A stretch of 64,000 bases of DNA from Gloeocapsa sp. UFS-A4-WI-NPMV-4B04 (GTDB taxonomy: Bacteria > Cyanobacteriota > Cyanobacteriia > Cyanobacteriales > Chroococcidiopsidaceae), in assembly GCA_019359535.1 (NCBI GenBank), contig JAHHHE010000001.1, forward strand, positions 1-64,000. The letters run 5' to 3'. Numbering within the stretch: the first letter of the stretch is position 1; every line of letters begins with the position of its first letter. Both the position numbers and the translations under genes were made by a program. Shown here in pieces: positions 17,430-26,702 of the stretch. A model generated the notes under the pieces. The model was not told where the DNA came from. It did no database searches and saw nothing but the letters and a program-made list of their open reading frames with translations.

Positions 17430-18482
17430 TTAAACTTGATTAAAATTAAAACTTAGTTGCAATGGTAAATCTTTTACCTCTTTACATTGAAGTTTGAGTA
17501 TATCTACCTTGATAGCTTGTGCTACAGCATAGGCAAGATTGACAGGTACAGCATTACCAATCATTTTGTAAGCGGAAGATAATTCTTTATAGTAGAAAAT
17601 AAAATTGTCAGGAAAAGTTTGAATTCTAGCACATTCTCGTACAGATAACCTTCTGTAAGGATGCAGTGAGTTTGGATCGAAAATCCATTTATCCTTGCCA
17701 ATGTGAATCATTTTATTTGCTTGTGGATGGATAGGAGCGTGTCGTCCTCCTGCTTGGATTGTAAAAGATGGTTCATCCCAAAGCCGAACTCGATTTCTAG
17801 ACATATAAATACTAGAAAAACCTCCTTGGATATATTCATGATTAGGAACAGAACAAACTAGATTTATTTTATTTTTTTGAATAGCTGGTAAAGCTGAATC
17901 TTGTAAATTTCCTATTGCTTGCTTCAAAGTAAGAACGGGAAGCGTAAGAGTAAGGCAATCAAAATTAAATTTGTTTTTTAAGTCAAAACGATAACCAACA
18001 AAAATAACCCGTTTCCTATCTTGTGGCACATTGTAATACTTGGCATTAAGCAATTTATAAGAAACGTTGTAGCCAGCTTCCTCAAAAGCACTAATTATAT
18101 TATCTATTGCTCTTTTATGCTTTGTATGAAACATTCCAGAAACATTTTCAGCTAAAAAAAATAGAGGCTGTTTATCTTTAAGAAGTCGAATGTAGTCTAA
18201 AAAAAGTTGACCGCGTTCATCGTTCATACCCTTTTGTTTACCAGCTTCACTCCAGCTTTGGCAAGGAGGGCCACCAATAATGCCAATACAATCTGGTATT
18301 TCTGTAGAATAAATTTTTCTAATATCTCTTTTATCTAAAAAAGTATGAGGATGATTGTTTTCATAAGTTTCCCATATATCTTTATCAAATTCATTTGCCC
18401 ATATAACATTGAAACCTGCTTGGGTAAAACCTAAATCAAGTCCTCCGCAACCTGAGAAAAGAGCAACAATATCAAGTTTCAT
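17430..18482 (-). CDS. DNA cytosine-5 methyltransferase of the NgoPII-type system
   Basis: The 350-residue enzyme has the ordered m5C motifs: I (VALFSGCGGLDLGF), IV with the catalytic cysteine (GGPPCQSWSEAG), VI (AENVSG), VIII (QDRKRVIFVG), IX (RRLSVRECARIQTFPDNF) and X (YKMIGNAVPVNLAYAVAQAI). It transfers methyl groups to C5 of cytosine in the same site cut by the neighbouring endonuclease, presumably GGCC as in HaeIII/NgoPII. The variable region between VIII and IX is short, consistent with a four-base target. It is first in a two-gene unit with the endonuclease. No C-protein regulator is visible upstream in the 260-base gap to the creatininase gene. Confidence 0.93.
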   Translation of the reverse strand: MKLDIVALFSGCGGLDLGFTQAGFNVIWANEFDKDIWETYENNHPHTFLDKRDIRKIYSTEIPDCIGIIGGPPCQSWSEAGKQKGMNDERGQLFLDYIRLLKDKQPLFFLAENVSGMFHTKHKRAIDNIISAFEEAGYNVSYKLLNAKYYNVPQDRKRVIFVGYRFDLKNKFNFDCLTLTLPVLTLKQAIGNLQDSALPAIQKNKINLVCSVPNHEYIQGGFSSIYMSRNRVRLWDEPSFTIQAGGRHAPIHPQANKMIHIGKDKWIFDPNSLHPYRRLSVRECARIQTFPDNFIFYYKELSSAYKMIGNAVPVNLAYAVAQAIKVDILKLQCKEVKDLPLQLSFNFNQV

Positions 18483-18742
18483 CGAGCGCTAAAGGGGGTA
18501 ATTCTAATTTTGTATTTTATCTTATTTTTACCTAATTAATTCGTTTTTAAAATTAAATTTTTTCAAATTAACTACTTGTAACTTAAGCAGGTTATAGTTA
18601 ATTCATTAAATGATATAAAGAACAAAATTTATGTCATAATCATGTTTATTGTTTATAAGTGAGATAAAATCACAGGAGTAGATCTATTTCGCTAAAATTC
18701 AGCTGGTAAATTATTTCCTATTTAGACAAAAAATAATTGAAA

Positions 18743-19489
18743 ATGTTATTGTACTTAAGTACCTGGCCTGAAGTAGAAGCTTATTTAGAGAAATCTCAGG
18801 GGATTATTCTGCCAATTGGTTCAACAGAGCAACATGGACCAACTGGGTTGATTGGCACAGATGCGATTTGTGCTGGAGCGATCGCGCATGGTGTAGGAGA
18901 AGCAACAGGGGCGATCGTTGCGCCTACAATTAATGTTGGTATGGCGCTGCACCACACCGCCTTTCCTGGTACGATTAGTCTGCGGCCTAGCACAATGATT
19001 CTGCTAATCAAAGACTACGTTACTTGTTTAACTAGGGCAGGATTTACCAAGTTTTTCTTTATTAATGGTCACGGCGGCAACATAGCCACCCTCAAGGCAG
19101 CTTTTGCCGAAACATACGCCCATATTGGCGACCTCAACATTCCCCATGCCCAACAAGTACAATGTGTAGTGGGTAACTGGTTTATGTGTGGTTCTGTTTA
19201 CCAATTAGCAAAAGAGTTATACGGCAATCAAGAAGGCTCTCACGCGACTCCTAGTGAAGTAGCTGTAACTCAGTACGTCTATCCACAAGCAATTAAACAA
19301 GCACCGCTATCGCCTGAAGTTGCATCTGGACATAGAATTTATGGGGCGGTTGATTTCCGACAGCGCTACCCAGATGGGCGGATGGGATCTAACCCTGCTT
19401 TGGCTACGCCTGAACACGGGAAGCAGTTTTATGATTTGGCAGTCAAGGAACTAAGCAATAACTACCTAGAGTTTTTGAGTGTAGAGTAA
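18743..19489 (+). CDS. Creatininase-family metal-dependent amidohydrolase
   Basis: The product has 248 residues from ATG 18743; a TTG two codons earlier is also possible. Metal ligands of the creatininase fold are all visible: E-x-H in GSTEQHGP, D in LIGTDA, H in FFINGHGGN and E in GSHATPSE. The family includes creatinine amidohydrolase and enzymes acting on formamide-type intermediates of riboflavin/F420 and mycofactocin synthesis. Cyanobacterial members have no settled substrate. The gene stands alone, convergent with the QueA-like gene, with 22 bases between. Confidence 0.85.
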   Translation: MLLYLSTWPEVEAYLEKSQGIILPIGSTEQHGPTGLIGTDAICAGAIAHGVGEATGAIVAPTINVGMALHHTAFPGTISLRPSTMILLIKDYVTCLTRAGFTKFFFINGHGGNIATLKAAFAETYAHIGDLNIPHAQQVQCVVGNWFMCGSVYQLAKELYGNQEGSHATPSEVAVTQYVYPQAIKQAPLSPEVASGHRIYGAVDFRQRYPDGRMGSNPALATPEHGKQFYDLAVKELSNNYLEFLSVE

Positions 19490-19511
19490 GCTGCGCGTCT
19501 ACGCATTTTAC

Positions 19512-20561
19512 TTACAAAATAAAGTTCAAATCTCCAAATTCGTGCCACAAATAACGTTGCTGTACAGCTTTTTGATAAGCTGATTTAATCTCTGCGGCTG
19601 GTAAAAAGGCGGTAAGTAAATCAAGGTGGCTAGCCTCCGGTTCATGTAAACCTGTCAGCAAACCATCCACGCTTCTAAGCGTATGCCCAGAAGTAATGTG
19701 TAATCGCGTGTAACCATGCCCTGGCTGAACCTTGCCAGAATTATCCGCAACTGATTCTAATGCCCGTACTACCGTAGTTCCCACAGCAATAACTCGTCCC
19801 CCTTGCTCATGTATGGAGTTAATCTTCTCGGCGGCTGTCTCACTGATAAAGTATTCCTCCTCTGAAGCGGGGTGTTGCTGATCTAATTCATCATCCATAT
19901 ACGAGGAAAGACCCGTATGCAGCACTATGTAAGCCGTCTCAACGCCACGCCGTTTCAAGTCAAAAAGTAGTTTCCAGGTGAATGCGCGACCTGCTGAGGG
20001 CATTTCTGCTGATCCTGGTTCTCTCGCATAGACAGTCTGGTAGTAGTCTAAGTCCCAAGGTGCTGATACATACTCATAGCGGATTGGTTTTCCCAAACGG
20101 TAGAGCAAGTCCATCAAATCAGTTCCCGATTTTGAAAAGCGGATCTGCCAAAGTCGGGGAATATTGGAATCGCGATCGCCAACTGTACCCATCAGCCCCT
20201 GACCAAAATCTAGCTGCATACCGCTTTGTAGCCCACAGGCGAAAGGATTACCTTGCTGACACAAAAGCAGTGCTAGCCAAGAATCATCACCTAGATGCTG
20301 CGCTAGGCGAATTTCTATACATTGTCCTTGCCTCAACTCGCAGCCACTCAATACAGCCGGAAGCGTGCGACTTGTATTAAAAACCAGCAAGTCACCAGGG
20401 CGGAGAAAATCACCTAAGTTATCAAAACGTGAATGCTCAACTCGATAAGTATCACGGTTGATAGCCATTAACCGCACCTTGTCACGGGCAATGCCTCTGC
20501 GTTCAGCTGGCTCTTTAGCTGAAAGTTCAACAGGGAGTGTGAAGGAAAAAGGAGTAGACAT
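19512..20561 (-). CDS. QueA-like S-adenosylmethionine:tRNA ribosyltransferase-isomerase, divergent
   Basis: This 349-residue protein belongs to the QueA family, whose classical members add an epoxycyclopentane unit from SAM to tRNA in queuosine synthesis. Conserved stretches include RPGDLLVFNTSRTLPA, YQTVYAREPGSAEMPSAG, GGRVIAVGTTVVRALES, VDGLLTGLHEPEASHLDLLTAF and the final FGDLNFIL. The normally invariant APTAGLHFT is here MPSAGRAFT, and the following VGLGTF block is TGLSSY. It is therefore a divergent paralogue rather than a textbook QueA. The GNAT gene ends one base before this gene begins. Confidence 0.8.
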   Translation of the reverse strand: MSTPFSFTLPVELSAKEPAERRGIARDKVRLMAINRDTYRVEHSRFDNLGDFLRPGDLLVFNTSRTLPAVLSGCELRQGQCIEIRLAQHLGDDSWLALLLCQQGNPFACGLQSGMQLDFGQGLMGTVGDRDSNIPRLWQIRFSKSGTDLMDLLYRLGKPIRYEYVSAPWDLDYYQTVYAREPGSAEMPSAGRAFTWKLLFDLKRRGVETAYIVLHTGLSSYMDDELDQQHPASEEEYFISETAAEKINSIHEQGGRVIAVGTTVVRALESVADNSGKVQPGHGYTRLHITSGHTLRSVDGLLTGLHEPEASHLDLLTAFLPAAEIKSAYQKAVQQRYLWHEFGDLNFIL

Positions 20562-20562
20562 A

Positions 20563-21075
20563 TTACACTATTTTGTTTTTATGAATCGCATAGACGCGAT
20601 GTTGGATACCAGCATGAGTTGTATCTTTTTCGTATTTCATGCCATTTTTCATCGCTACTTTCTGAGATGCTATGTTTTCAGGGACTATGAGCGATATCAG
20701 GCGATTGAAATTAAGTTGCTGAAAGCCATAATTTTTGATTGCGATCGCAGCTTCTGTTGCCAAACCACGCCCCCAATATTCCTTGGCGAGTAAGTAGCCA
20801 ACTTCGACTTCTTTCTGTCCATCCACCAATTGAGGTATTAGCCCACAGCGACCAATTAAGTTATTATCAGCCTTGTAAATTGTTGCCCACAAGCCGAAAC
20901 CATACTCTTCATAGCAGCTGAGTATCCGATCGCAAGTTTGTTTTGTTTCTTGATATGTGCGGGTGCTGGGCCAAAACTTCATCACGACAGGATCAGCAAA
21001 AATTGTCGCTAAGTCATTTACATCGTCATTTGTTATGTGGCGCAGGATGAGGCGCGGTGTTTCAATTACAATCAT
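20563..21075 (-). CDS. GNAT-family N-acetyltransferase (RimJ/RimL-like)
   Basis: A 170-residue GNAT protein. It has the RimJ/L-type opening IETPRLILRHITNDDVNDLATIF, the acetyl-CoA pyrophosphate loop in LLAKEYWGRGLATEAAIAI (Q/RxxGxG/A) and a final Asn-rich helix NIASQKVAMKNGMKYEK. Family members acetylate protein N-termini, antibiotics or small amines, and the substrate here is not predictable. It is one base upstream of the QueA-like gene in the same direction, so the two probably share a transcript. Confidence 0.88.
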   Translation of the reverse strand: MIVIETPRLILRHITNDDVNDLATIFADPVVMKFWPSTRTYQETKQTCDRILSCYEEYGFGLWATIYKADNNLIGRCGLIPQLVDGQKEVEVGYLLAKEYWGRGLATEAAIAIKNYGFQQLNFNRLISLIVPENIASQKVAMKNGMKYEKDTTHAGIQHRVYAIHKNKIV

Positions 21076-21127
21076 CTGATTTTGGCGTACAGTGTCAAGA
21101 TGAACTCAATTTTCTCATCTGGTAGCT

Positions 21128-21898
21128 TTATTGAGTTACAGCAAGCGATCGCAGTGTTTCTTGTCCCCAGTTTTCTTCTTGAGCCTGAAATCTTTGCCCA
21201 TGCACATTTTGGGATTCATCCGCAGCAAGATAAATGAAAACTTCTGTGACATCTGCTGGATTAGCCCACTGGTTGGGATCTTCATCAGGTTCGGCTGCAC
21301 GGTGCATCGCGGTATTCATGTCGCCTGGATCAACCCAGTTAACTCGCACACCACTATCATTTAGTTCTGCTGCCCATGTCTGCGACATCCCCTCAATCCC
21401 AAACTTGGAGATACCATATGCTCCCCAGCCAGGATAACCATTTATCCCAGCATCACTTGTAACATTGATAATCGAGCCGCCATTCTCAATCATTGCTGGC
21501 AGTGCTTTCTTAATTAGCAGAAATGGCGCTACTAAATTTGTGTTGATCACATTGCGGAAATCTTCAAGCGGGTAGTCAAGTAGAAATGGCATTGGAGAAG
21601 GGCCAATCGCTGATGCATTATTTACCAATACGTCGAGATGACCATTAAATTCATTTAGTGTTGTAGCCACTACGCGCTCGAGATCTTCTTGTCGGGTTAA
21701 ATCAGCGCTAACTACCAGAACTTGAGTATTTGGTGCAACTTCATATAGTCTCTCGCGTACCTCATTAAGAGCCTCAACACCACGCGCAACGATCGCTATC
21801 CCCGCCACTCCTTCACTTGCAAACGCGATCGCAAGTTGCCGCCCTAATCCCAGGGAAGCCCCTGTAATCAATGCATACTTGCCTTTTAATCTGTTCAT
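21128..21898 (-). CDS. Short-chain dehydrogenase/reductase (SDR)
   Basis: A classical 256-residue SDR. It has the nucleotide-binding GASLGLGRQLA near residue 14, NNASA near 90, a serine in INVTSDAG and the YGISK catalytic motif (YxxxK). The acidic residue that would favour NAD is absent after strand 2 (VARGVEAL), which suggests NADPH preference. The substrate is unknown. It lies 53 bases upstream of the GNAT gene in the same direction. Confidence 0.88.
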   Translation of the reverse strand: MNRLKGKYALITGASLGLGRQLAIAFASEGVAGIAIVARGVEALNEVRERLYEVAPNTQVLVVSADLTRQEDLERVVATTLNEFNGHLDVLVNNASAIGPSPMPFLLDYPLEDFRNVINTNLVAPFLLIKKALPAMIENGGSIINVTSDAGINGYPGWGAYGISKFGIEGMSQTWAAELNDSGVRVNWVDPGDMNTAMHRAAEPDEDPNQWANPADVTEVFIYLAADESQNVHGQRFQAQEENWGQETLRSLAVTQ

Positions 21899-22056
21899 GT
21901 TTTATTCCTTATGGGGTGCGTTATCAGGAGTTCCCCCACTCCTAAATCATAGTCAATATGATTATGAGTTGCAATAAGTTTAAAAATACTAAATTGAGCG
22001 CAAAAACCGCAATAGTCAAGCTACTGCGGTTGATAAGGAGATATAAAAATTAACAG

Positions 22057-22764
22057 TTACCAAGGAATTGGCTGGCGATCGCGGAAGAAACCGCTTGTAG
22101 GCCCGTTATCAGGCAATGTCGCTAACCACACAATTGTATCTGCTCCTTGCGCTGGAGTTCTAGACGCATTAGCACCACCCATATCAGTTTTCACCCAGCC
22201 AGGGCAGACAGAATTTATTAATATATTTGTACCTTTTAACTCATTACCAAGAATTCGGGTTAGGGCATTCAGGGCTGTTTTAGAAATCCGATAGCTAGGA
22301 TAACCGCTATTCATATCAGATAATTGCCCTGCACCGGAAGATACATTGACAATTCGTCCATATTTATGATTTTCCATCAATGGAATTAAAGCCTGACAAA
22401 GTAGGAAAGGGCCATATAAATTTGTGTCTATTGTTTGATGCAAGGTGTCAATTTTAGTATTTAAAACGCTATCTGAAGAATCTAGTAATACTCCAGCATT
22501 GTTTATCAAAATATCTAGTTGTCCATACTCATTTTTGATAAATTGAGCAAGACGCTGGACACTATCAGCATCAGTAACATCAAGCGAGTAATAGCTGACA
22601 TCTAATCCTTCAGCTTGCAATTTTTCAGCCGCCGCTTTTCCCTTTGCTGACTCGCGGCTAGTAAGAATGACCTGAATTTCTTGTTTTGCTAATTGCCGAC
22701 AAGTTTCAAATCCTATGCCGCGATTACCACCAGTTACAACCGCTATTTTTTTTGTTACGCTCAT
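22057..22764 (-). CDS. Short-chain dehydrogenase/reductase, carbonyl-reductase type
   Basis: A 235-residue SDR with GGNRGIGFET at the N-terminus, SRES after strand 2 (favouring NADPH), NNAGVLLD, the serine of NVSSGAG, and YRISKTALN as YxxxK. The spacing and the SVCPGWVKTDMGG block match the carbonyl reductase / SDR21-like group, which reduces a range of ketones and aldehydes. It is followed by the other SDR gene in the same direction, 158 bases away. No link to the NRPS locus can be shown. Confidence 0.87.
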   Translation of the reverse strand: MSVTKKIAVVTGGNRGIGFETCRQLAKQEIQVILTSRESAKGKAAAEKLQAEGLDVSYYSLDVTDADSVQRLAQFIKNEYGQLDILINNAGVLLDSSDSVLNTKIDTLHQTIDTNLYGPFLLCQALIPLMENHKYGRIVNVSSGAGQLSDMNSGYPSYRISKTALNALTRILGNELKGTNILINSVCPGWVKTDMGGANASRTPAQGADTIVWLATLPDNGPTSGFFRDRQPIPW

Positions 22765-23161
22765 TGATAATTCTCCTATTAGTATTTAAGAAGTAGGGCA
22801 ACCGTATTTAATTATACGATTAAGCTAAATTATTGAGATAGTTGCTTGTTATAAAGCTATGAATCAATTTTAAATAAATTTAACTCAAATTATGCAATTA
22901 TCTTATTCTACATTTAAGCTAAAATTCCGCTAATTGATTACTACTAATCGTTAAAATTATCCATCTATTTCTTTTTTTGGCTCTTTTTGAAATAATGTAT
23001 ATTAGTGCTTGAGCAGGCTAACTTAAATTCATTTTTATAAAATAAAATGTTTTAATTTACAAAAATAATAGGCGTAAATAGAACGGCGAGTACATCATGT
23101 ATCGCTTGTTTAAACAACATCGAATACCGATGTTTTGCTGGAGCAATTATGTTTAACGCAC
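22765..23161. other. Intergenic AT-rich stretch
   Basis: The ribosome site of the carbonyl-reductase gene (GGAGAATT) lies at its right edge on the minus strand. Further right the sequence is AT-rich with no gene. The last tens of bases may belong to the decayed transposase that becomes readable at 23162. Confidence 0.5.
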
Positions 23162-23417
23162 AAAGGATATCAGGGCATTGCCAAATTGCATTCTAGCAGT
23201 TGCACACCAACAGCCGCGTCAGGCAAAAGTTGATTAATTTGAACGTCAACATAACCGTTTGTTAGCCCAATTGCGGGTAGTAGCTGAAAACGTCAATCGC
23301 CGTTTAAAGATTTTTCGCATTTTTGCTGAACGCTATCGTAACCGCCGTAAGCGTTTCTGCTTACGTTTAAAAGGAATTGCAGCGATTCTTAACTGTGAAC
23401 TTTCCCTCCCTTCATGA
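23162..23417 (+). pseudogene. Decayed IS5-family transposase, C-terminal part
   Basis: Two frames together give the C-terminal end of an IS5-type DDE transposase. The first frame (KGYQGIAKLHSSS...) runs into a stop at 23231. A second frame then reads ERQHNRLLAQLRVVAENVN and RRLKIFRIFAERYRNRRKRF, to CELSLPS and a TGA at 23417. The VVAENVNRRLKIFRI...RYRNRRKRF block holds the catalytic glutamate and the conserved basic end of this family. The N-terminal part and the inverted ends are lost. It marks an old insertion at the left border of the siderophore locus. Confidence 0.75.
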
Positions 23418-23800
23418 TTCACGCAAGAGGTCTATTATTTCATATCCCTTCAACGTTCGCCTTGCAGAATTGAATGAGCCGCATCCCATGCCAGGTTTGA
23501 CTAATTGTTTTATTCCCCGATGCAGAAAGCTCAATAATATTATTGAGATACTTTTTCTGGCGTAGTTCTACGTTTTAGTGCAACTCTTCTTCAGCTTTAA
23601 GTTACTCAATAGCTTGAGAATAAGCCGCATTTTTGTCTACTTGCCTAGACAATGCAAGCAGTTGAAAACAGCGGATGTATTTCGTGGATTATAATCTTTG
23701 GAGCAATATTTGTGGACTGATCGCCGCTAAACTCATCATTAATCAGGCTCAAAATCTGCTCAAAAATAGCTAACAGCAAATTATGTAGGAATGGCTACCT
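23418..23800. other. Stretch upstream of the FecCD operon, with a small coding remnant
   Basis: No complete gene. On the minus strand, around 23600-23685, a short frame reads KYIRCFQLLALSRQVDKNAAYSQAIE before a stop and has no start of its own. It looks like a protein remnant of unknown family. The transporter promoter should lie here, but I could not identify a convincing Fur-type box. Confidence 0.4.
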
Positions 23801-24829
23801 TTGTCACTCAGATCTGTGCCACGAAAAATCAATTGGTTTGGGTCCCGCTCTAGACTGCTAGTAGGCTTAGTCTTAGGGCTACTCTTGCTCTTAGTTTGCT
23901 CACTCGCCAGCATCGCTTTGGGTGCGATCGAGATACCTTTACAGACCATCTACGCAGCATTTACTCATTTTAATGGTTCTAGCGAACACCTGATTGTCCG
24001 CACAGTGCGCCTACCCCGTACTCTGGTCTGTCTGACGGTGGGCGCTGCTTTGGCAGTTGCAGGGGCAATTATGCAGGGACTTACCCATAATCCGCTAGCG
24101 GCTCCTGAAATTCTGGGTATTGATGCTGGCGCAGCTTTGGCAGTAGTTATGGTGGTATGTTTCTTCAATGACACTTCCTTATCAGTCTACGCTGGTGCTT
24201 TTATGGGAGCCGGGATAGCTGCTTTGATCGTTTATCTGTTGGGTTCTTTGGGTCGCAATGGCTTAACGCCTTTGAAACTCACCGTTGCTGGTGCAGCACT
24301 AACAGAGTTTTTATTTTCACTAACCTTGGGAATTTTAGTGCTTAATCAGCGCACTCTGGAGGAAGTTCGGTTCTGGCTAGCTGGTTCGGTTGCTGGTCGA
24401 GACTTCAACCTATTGTTACAGGTCTTGCCTTACATCGCCGTTGGATTGCTTCTAGCACTTATCCTTAGTAAACAACTAACAACCTTAGCTTTGGGAGAAG
24501 ATGTGGCAAAAGGCTTGGGACAGCAAACGGCATTAGTTAAAGTGCTAGCGGCGGTGAGTATCGTTTTGCTGTCGGGTAGTTCCGTAGCTGTGGCAGGTCC
24601 AATTGGCTTTATTGGTCTAGTTGTTCCCCACGTGGTTCGCTTTTTAGTAGGTGTAGATTATCGCTGGATTCTTCCCTATGCGGCTCTAGCCGGAGCTATT
24701 TTATTACTGTTGGCTGATATCAGTGCGCGTTTAATTATTCAGCCGCAAGAATTACCTGTAGGGATTATGACTGCCCTAGTCGGCGCACCTTTCTTTATTT
24801 ATCTAGCTCGGCGGCGGGTACACAAATGA
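23801..24829 (+). CDS. FecCD-family iron-siderophore ABC permease (first)
   Basis: This 342-residue permease starts at TTG 23801; an in-frame TAG just upstream rules out a longer start, and AGGAA precedes it. About nine hydrophobic spans and the family hallmarks are visible: [20 protein letters not shown], then [30 protein letters not shown] as the coupling helix for the ATPase, and [19 protein letters not shown]. FecCD-type permeases form the inner-membrane channel for ferric siderophores, vitamin B12 or haem. The stop codon overlaps the next start by four bases, so translation is coupled. It probably forms a heterodimer with its neighbour. Confidence 0.92.
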   Translation: MSLRSVPRKINWFGSRSRLLVGLVLGLLLLLVCSLASIALGAIEIPLQTIYAAFTHFNGSSEHLIVRTVRLPRTLVCLTVGAALAVAGAIMQGLTHNPLAAPEILGIDAGAALAVVMVVCFFNDTSLSVYAGAFMGAGIAALIVYLLGSLGRNGLTPLKLTVAGAALTEFLFSLTLGILVLNQRTLEEVRFWLAGSVAGRDFNLLLQVLPYIAVGLLLALILSKQLTTLALGEDVAKGLGQQTALVKVLAAVSIVLLSGSSVAVAGPIGFIGLVVPHVVRFLVGVDYRWILPYAALAGAILLLLADISARLIIQPQELPVGIMTALVGAPFFIYLARRRVHK

Positions 24830-25863
24830 AACCCTGGGTTGTGATTCGTCCCCGAGATACCATCTCCTTTCGGCTTGACCGCCGCGTACCACCGATTTTA
24901 TTGATTTTGGCACTGCTCACCTTCGCTGCCATGCTGATGAACGTTGGGTATGGCGAGTACACTATTCCGCCGTTAGACGTGCTGAAAACTTTAGGAGGGA
25001 TTGAAACTGATCAAGGCTACTCTCTAGTAGTTAATACGCTACGTCTACCCCGCGTTTTAGTCGCTTTGTTAGTTGGTATGGGGTTGGCGACCTCGGGAGC
25101 CATTCTCCAAGGATTGACTCGCAATCCCCTGGCTGATCCAGGCATTATTGGTGTGACCGCCGGGGCAAGTCTTGCTGCTGTGACGTTGATTGTGCTGTTT
25201 CCAGCGATCGCTCTATTCACACTTCCCTTTGCTGCTTTTGGGGGAGCTTTGGTAGTCACAGTTCTGATTTATTGGTTAGCTTGGAATCAGGGAAGTTCAC
25301 CAATGCGTCTGATTTTAATAGGGATTGGTATTACCTCGATTGCCACTGCTCTAACTACTGTGCTTGTGACGTTTGGGGAGATTAATAACGTCTCTCAAGC
25401 TTTGATCTGGTTGACAGGTAGTGTTTATGGACGCAGTTGGCATCATGTTTGGTCTTTATTGCCTTGGCTCGCAGTTTTCCTACCCCTAGCTTTCGTGTTA
25501 TGCCGCGATTTGAATGCACTTAACCTGGGAGATGACGTGGCACAAGGGCTAGGTAGCCACGTGGAGCAAAAGCGGACTTTACTACTATTAATCAGCGTCG
25601 CCTTAGCAGCAGCCTCTGTCGCTACCGCAGGCAGTATTGGCTTTGTGGGGTTAATTGCCCCGCACTTAGCGCGACAATTAGTCGGTCCTACCCACGAAGG
25701 ACTGCTACCCACAGCTGCTTTGACCGGAGGCATGATAGTAGTGTCGGCAGATTTGTTGGCAAAGATGCTGTTTGCACCGATTGAACTTCCCTGTGGTATT
25801 GTGACCGCGATTATTGGCGCTCCTTATTTTCTTTACCTGCTTTACCAAAACCGTAACCAATGA
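24826..25863 (+). CDS. FecCD-family iron-siderophore ABC permease (second)
   Basis: The 345-residue partner permease has the same fold as its neighbour. Hallmarks include [40 protein letters not shown], the coupling segment [13 protein letters not shown] and [20 protein letters not shown]. Its N-terminus is longer and includes a positive segment ([13 protein letters not shown]) before the first span, as expected for positive-inside topology. It overlaps both neighbours by four bases. Together with the ATPase it makes a complete inner-membrane importer except for the periplasmic binding protein. Confidence 0.92.
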   Translation: MKPWVVIRPRDTISFRLDRRVPPILLILALLTFAAMLMNVGYGEYTIPPLDVLKTLGGIETDQGYSLVVNTLRLPRVLVALLVGMGLATSGAILQGLTRNPLADPGIIGVTAGASLAAVTLIVLFPAIALFTLPFAAFGGALVVTVLIYWLAWNQGSSPMRLILIGIGITSIATALTTVLVTFGEINNVSQALIWLTGSVYGRSWHHVWSLLPWLAVFLPLAFVLCRDLNALNLGDDVAQGLGSHVEQKRTLLLLISVALAAASVATAGSIGFVGLIAPHLARQLVGPTHEGLLPTAALTGGMIVVSADLLAKMLFAPIELPCGIVTAIIGAPYFLYLLYQNRNQ

Positions 25864-26693
25864 ATGCAGATAAAACTCCAAGCAACTTGACTACCCGCAA
25901 GCTGACGCTGGCTTATGACGGAGCTTGTGTGATTTCGGAACTAAATCTTGCGATCCCAGCAGGGCAGATCACAGTCTTGGTAGGAGCGAACGGTTGCGGT
26001 AAATCAACGCTGCTACGAGGGTTAGCTCGATTATTAAAGCCTCATTCAGGTACGGTTTACCTAGATGGTAAATCTATTTTTAAGTTATCCACTAAAGAAG
26101 TGGCAAAGCATTTGGGTATTCTTCCCCAAGGTCCTGTGGCTCCGGAAGGATTAACTGTGCGTGAACTGGTAGCTCAAGGTCGCTATCCCCATCAAGGCTG
26201 GTTACAGCAGTGGTCGCCGGAGGATGAGCGGCTCACGAACCAGGCATTGATAACAACAGACATGATAGATCTAGCAAATCGTCCTCTAGAAAACCTTTCT
26301 GGAGGACAACGGCAGCGAGCCTGGATTGCTATGGCACTGGCTCAAGACACCCAAATTTTGCTCCTTGATGAACCCACTACCTTTTTGGATTTGGCGCACC
26401 AGATAGAAGTGCTAGATCTTCTCTACGACTTGAACCAGAGTCAGGGGCGAACAATAATCATGGTGTTGCATGATTTAAATCAGGCTTGCCGCTATGCCGA
26501 TTATCTAGTAGCGATCGCTGCTGGTCGCATTGTTGCTTCTGGTAAGCCTGACGAGGTGATGACTGAAGAAATGATCCGCCAATTGTTTATGTTGGAATGT
26601 CGGATTGTCAAAGATCCCGTAGCAGGCACACCAATGTGTATTCCCGTCGGTCGTAAAAAGAGCCAATTAAAGCAAGTAGAAACGCAGCGATGA
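25860..26693 (+). CDS. FecE-type ABC transporter ATP-binding protein
   Basis: The 277-residue ATPase powers ferric-siderophore import with the two preceding permeases. Walker A is [15 protein letters not shown] (about residue 38), the signature is [16 protein letters not shown] (about 142), Walker B with catalytic Glu is [13 protein letters not shown] (about 162), and the switch histidine lies in MVLHDLNQA (about 200). The sequence ends about ten bases before the stop of the opposing acylase gene, leaving almost no room for a terminator. No substrate-binding protein or TonB-dependent receptor gene is present in this window. Confidence 0.94.
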   Translation: MNADKTPSNLTTRKLTLAYDGACVISELNLAIPAGQITVLVGANGCGKSTLLRGLARLLKPHSGTVYLDGKSIFKLSTKEVAKHLGILPQGPVAPEGLTVRELVAQGRYPHQGWLQQWSPEDERLTNQALITTDMIDLANRPLENLSGGQRQRAWIAMALAQDTQILLLDEPTTFLDLAHQIEVLDLLYDLNQSQGRTIIMVLHDLNQACRYADYLVAIAAGRIVASGKPDEVMTEEMIRQLFMLECRIVKDPVAGTPMCIPVGRKKSQLKQVETQR

Positions 26694-26702
26694 CTACCAA
26701 AA

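Noticed and set aside
23377..23565. Short open frame with start on the plus strand
   Set aside because: It overlaps the end of the decayed transposase in a different frame and has no coding features.
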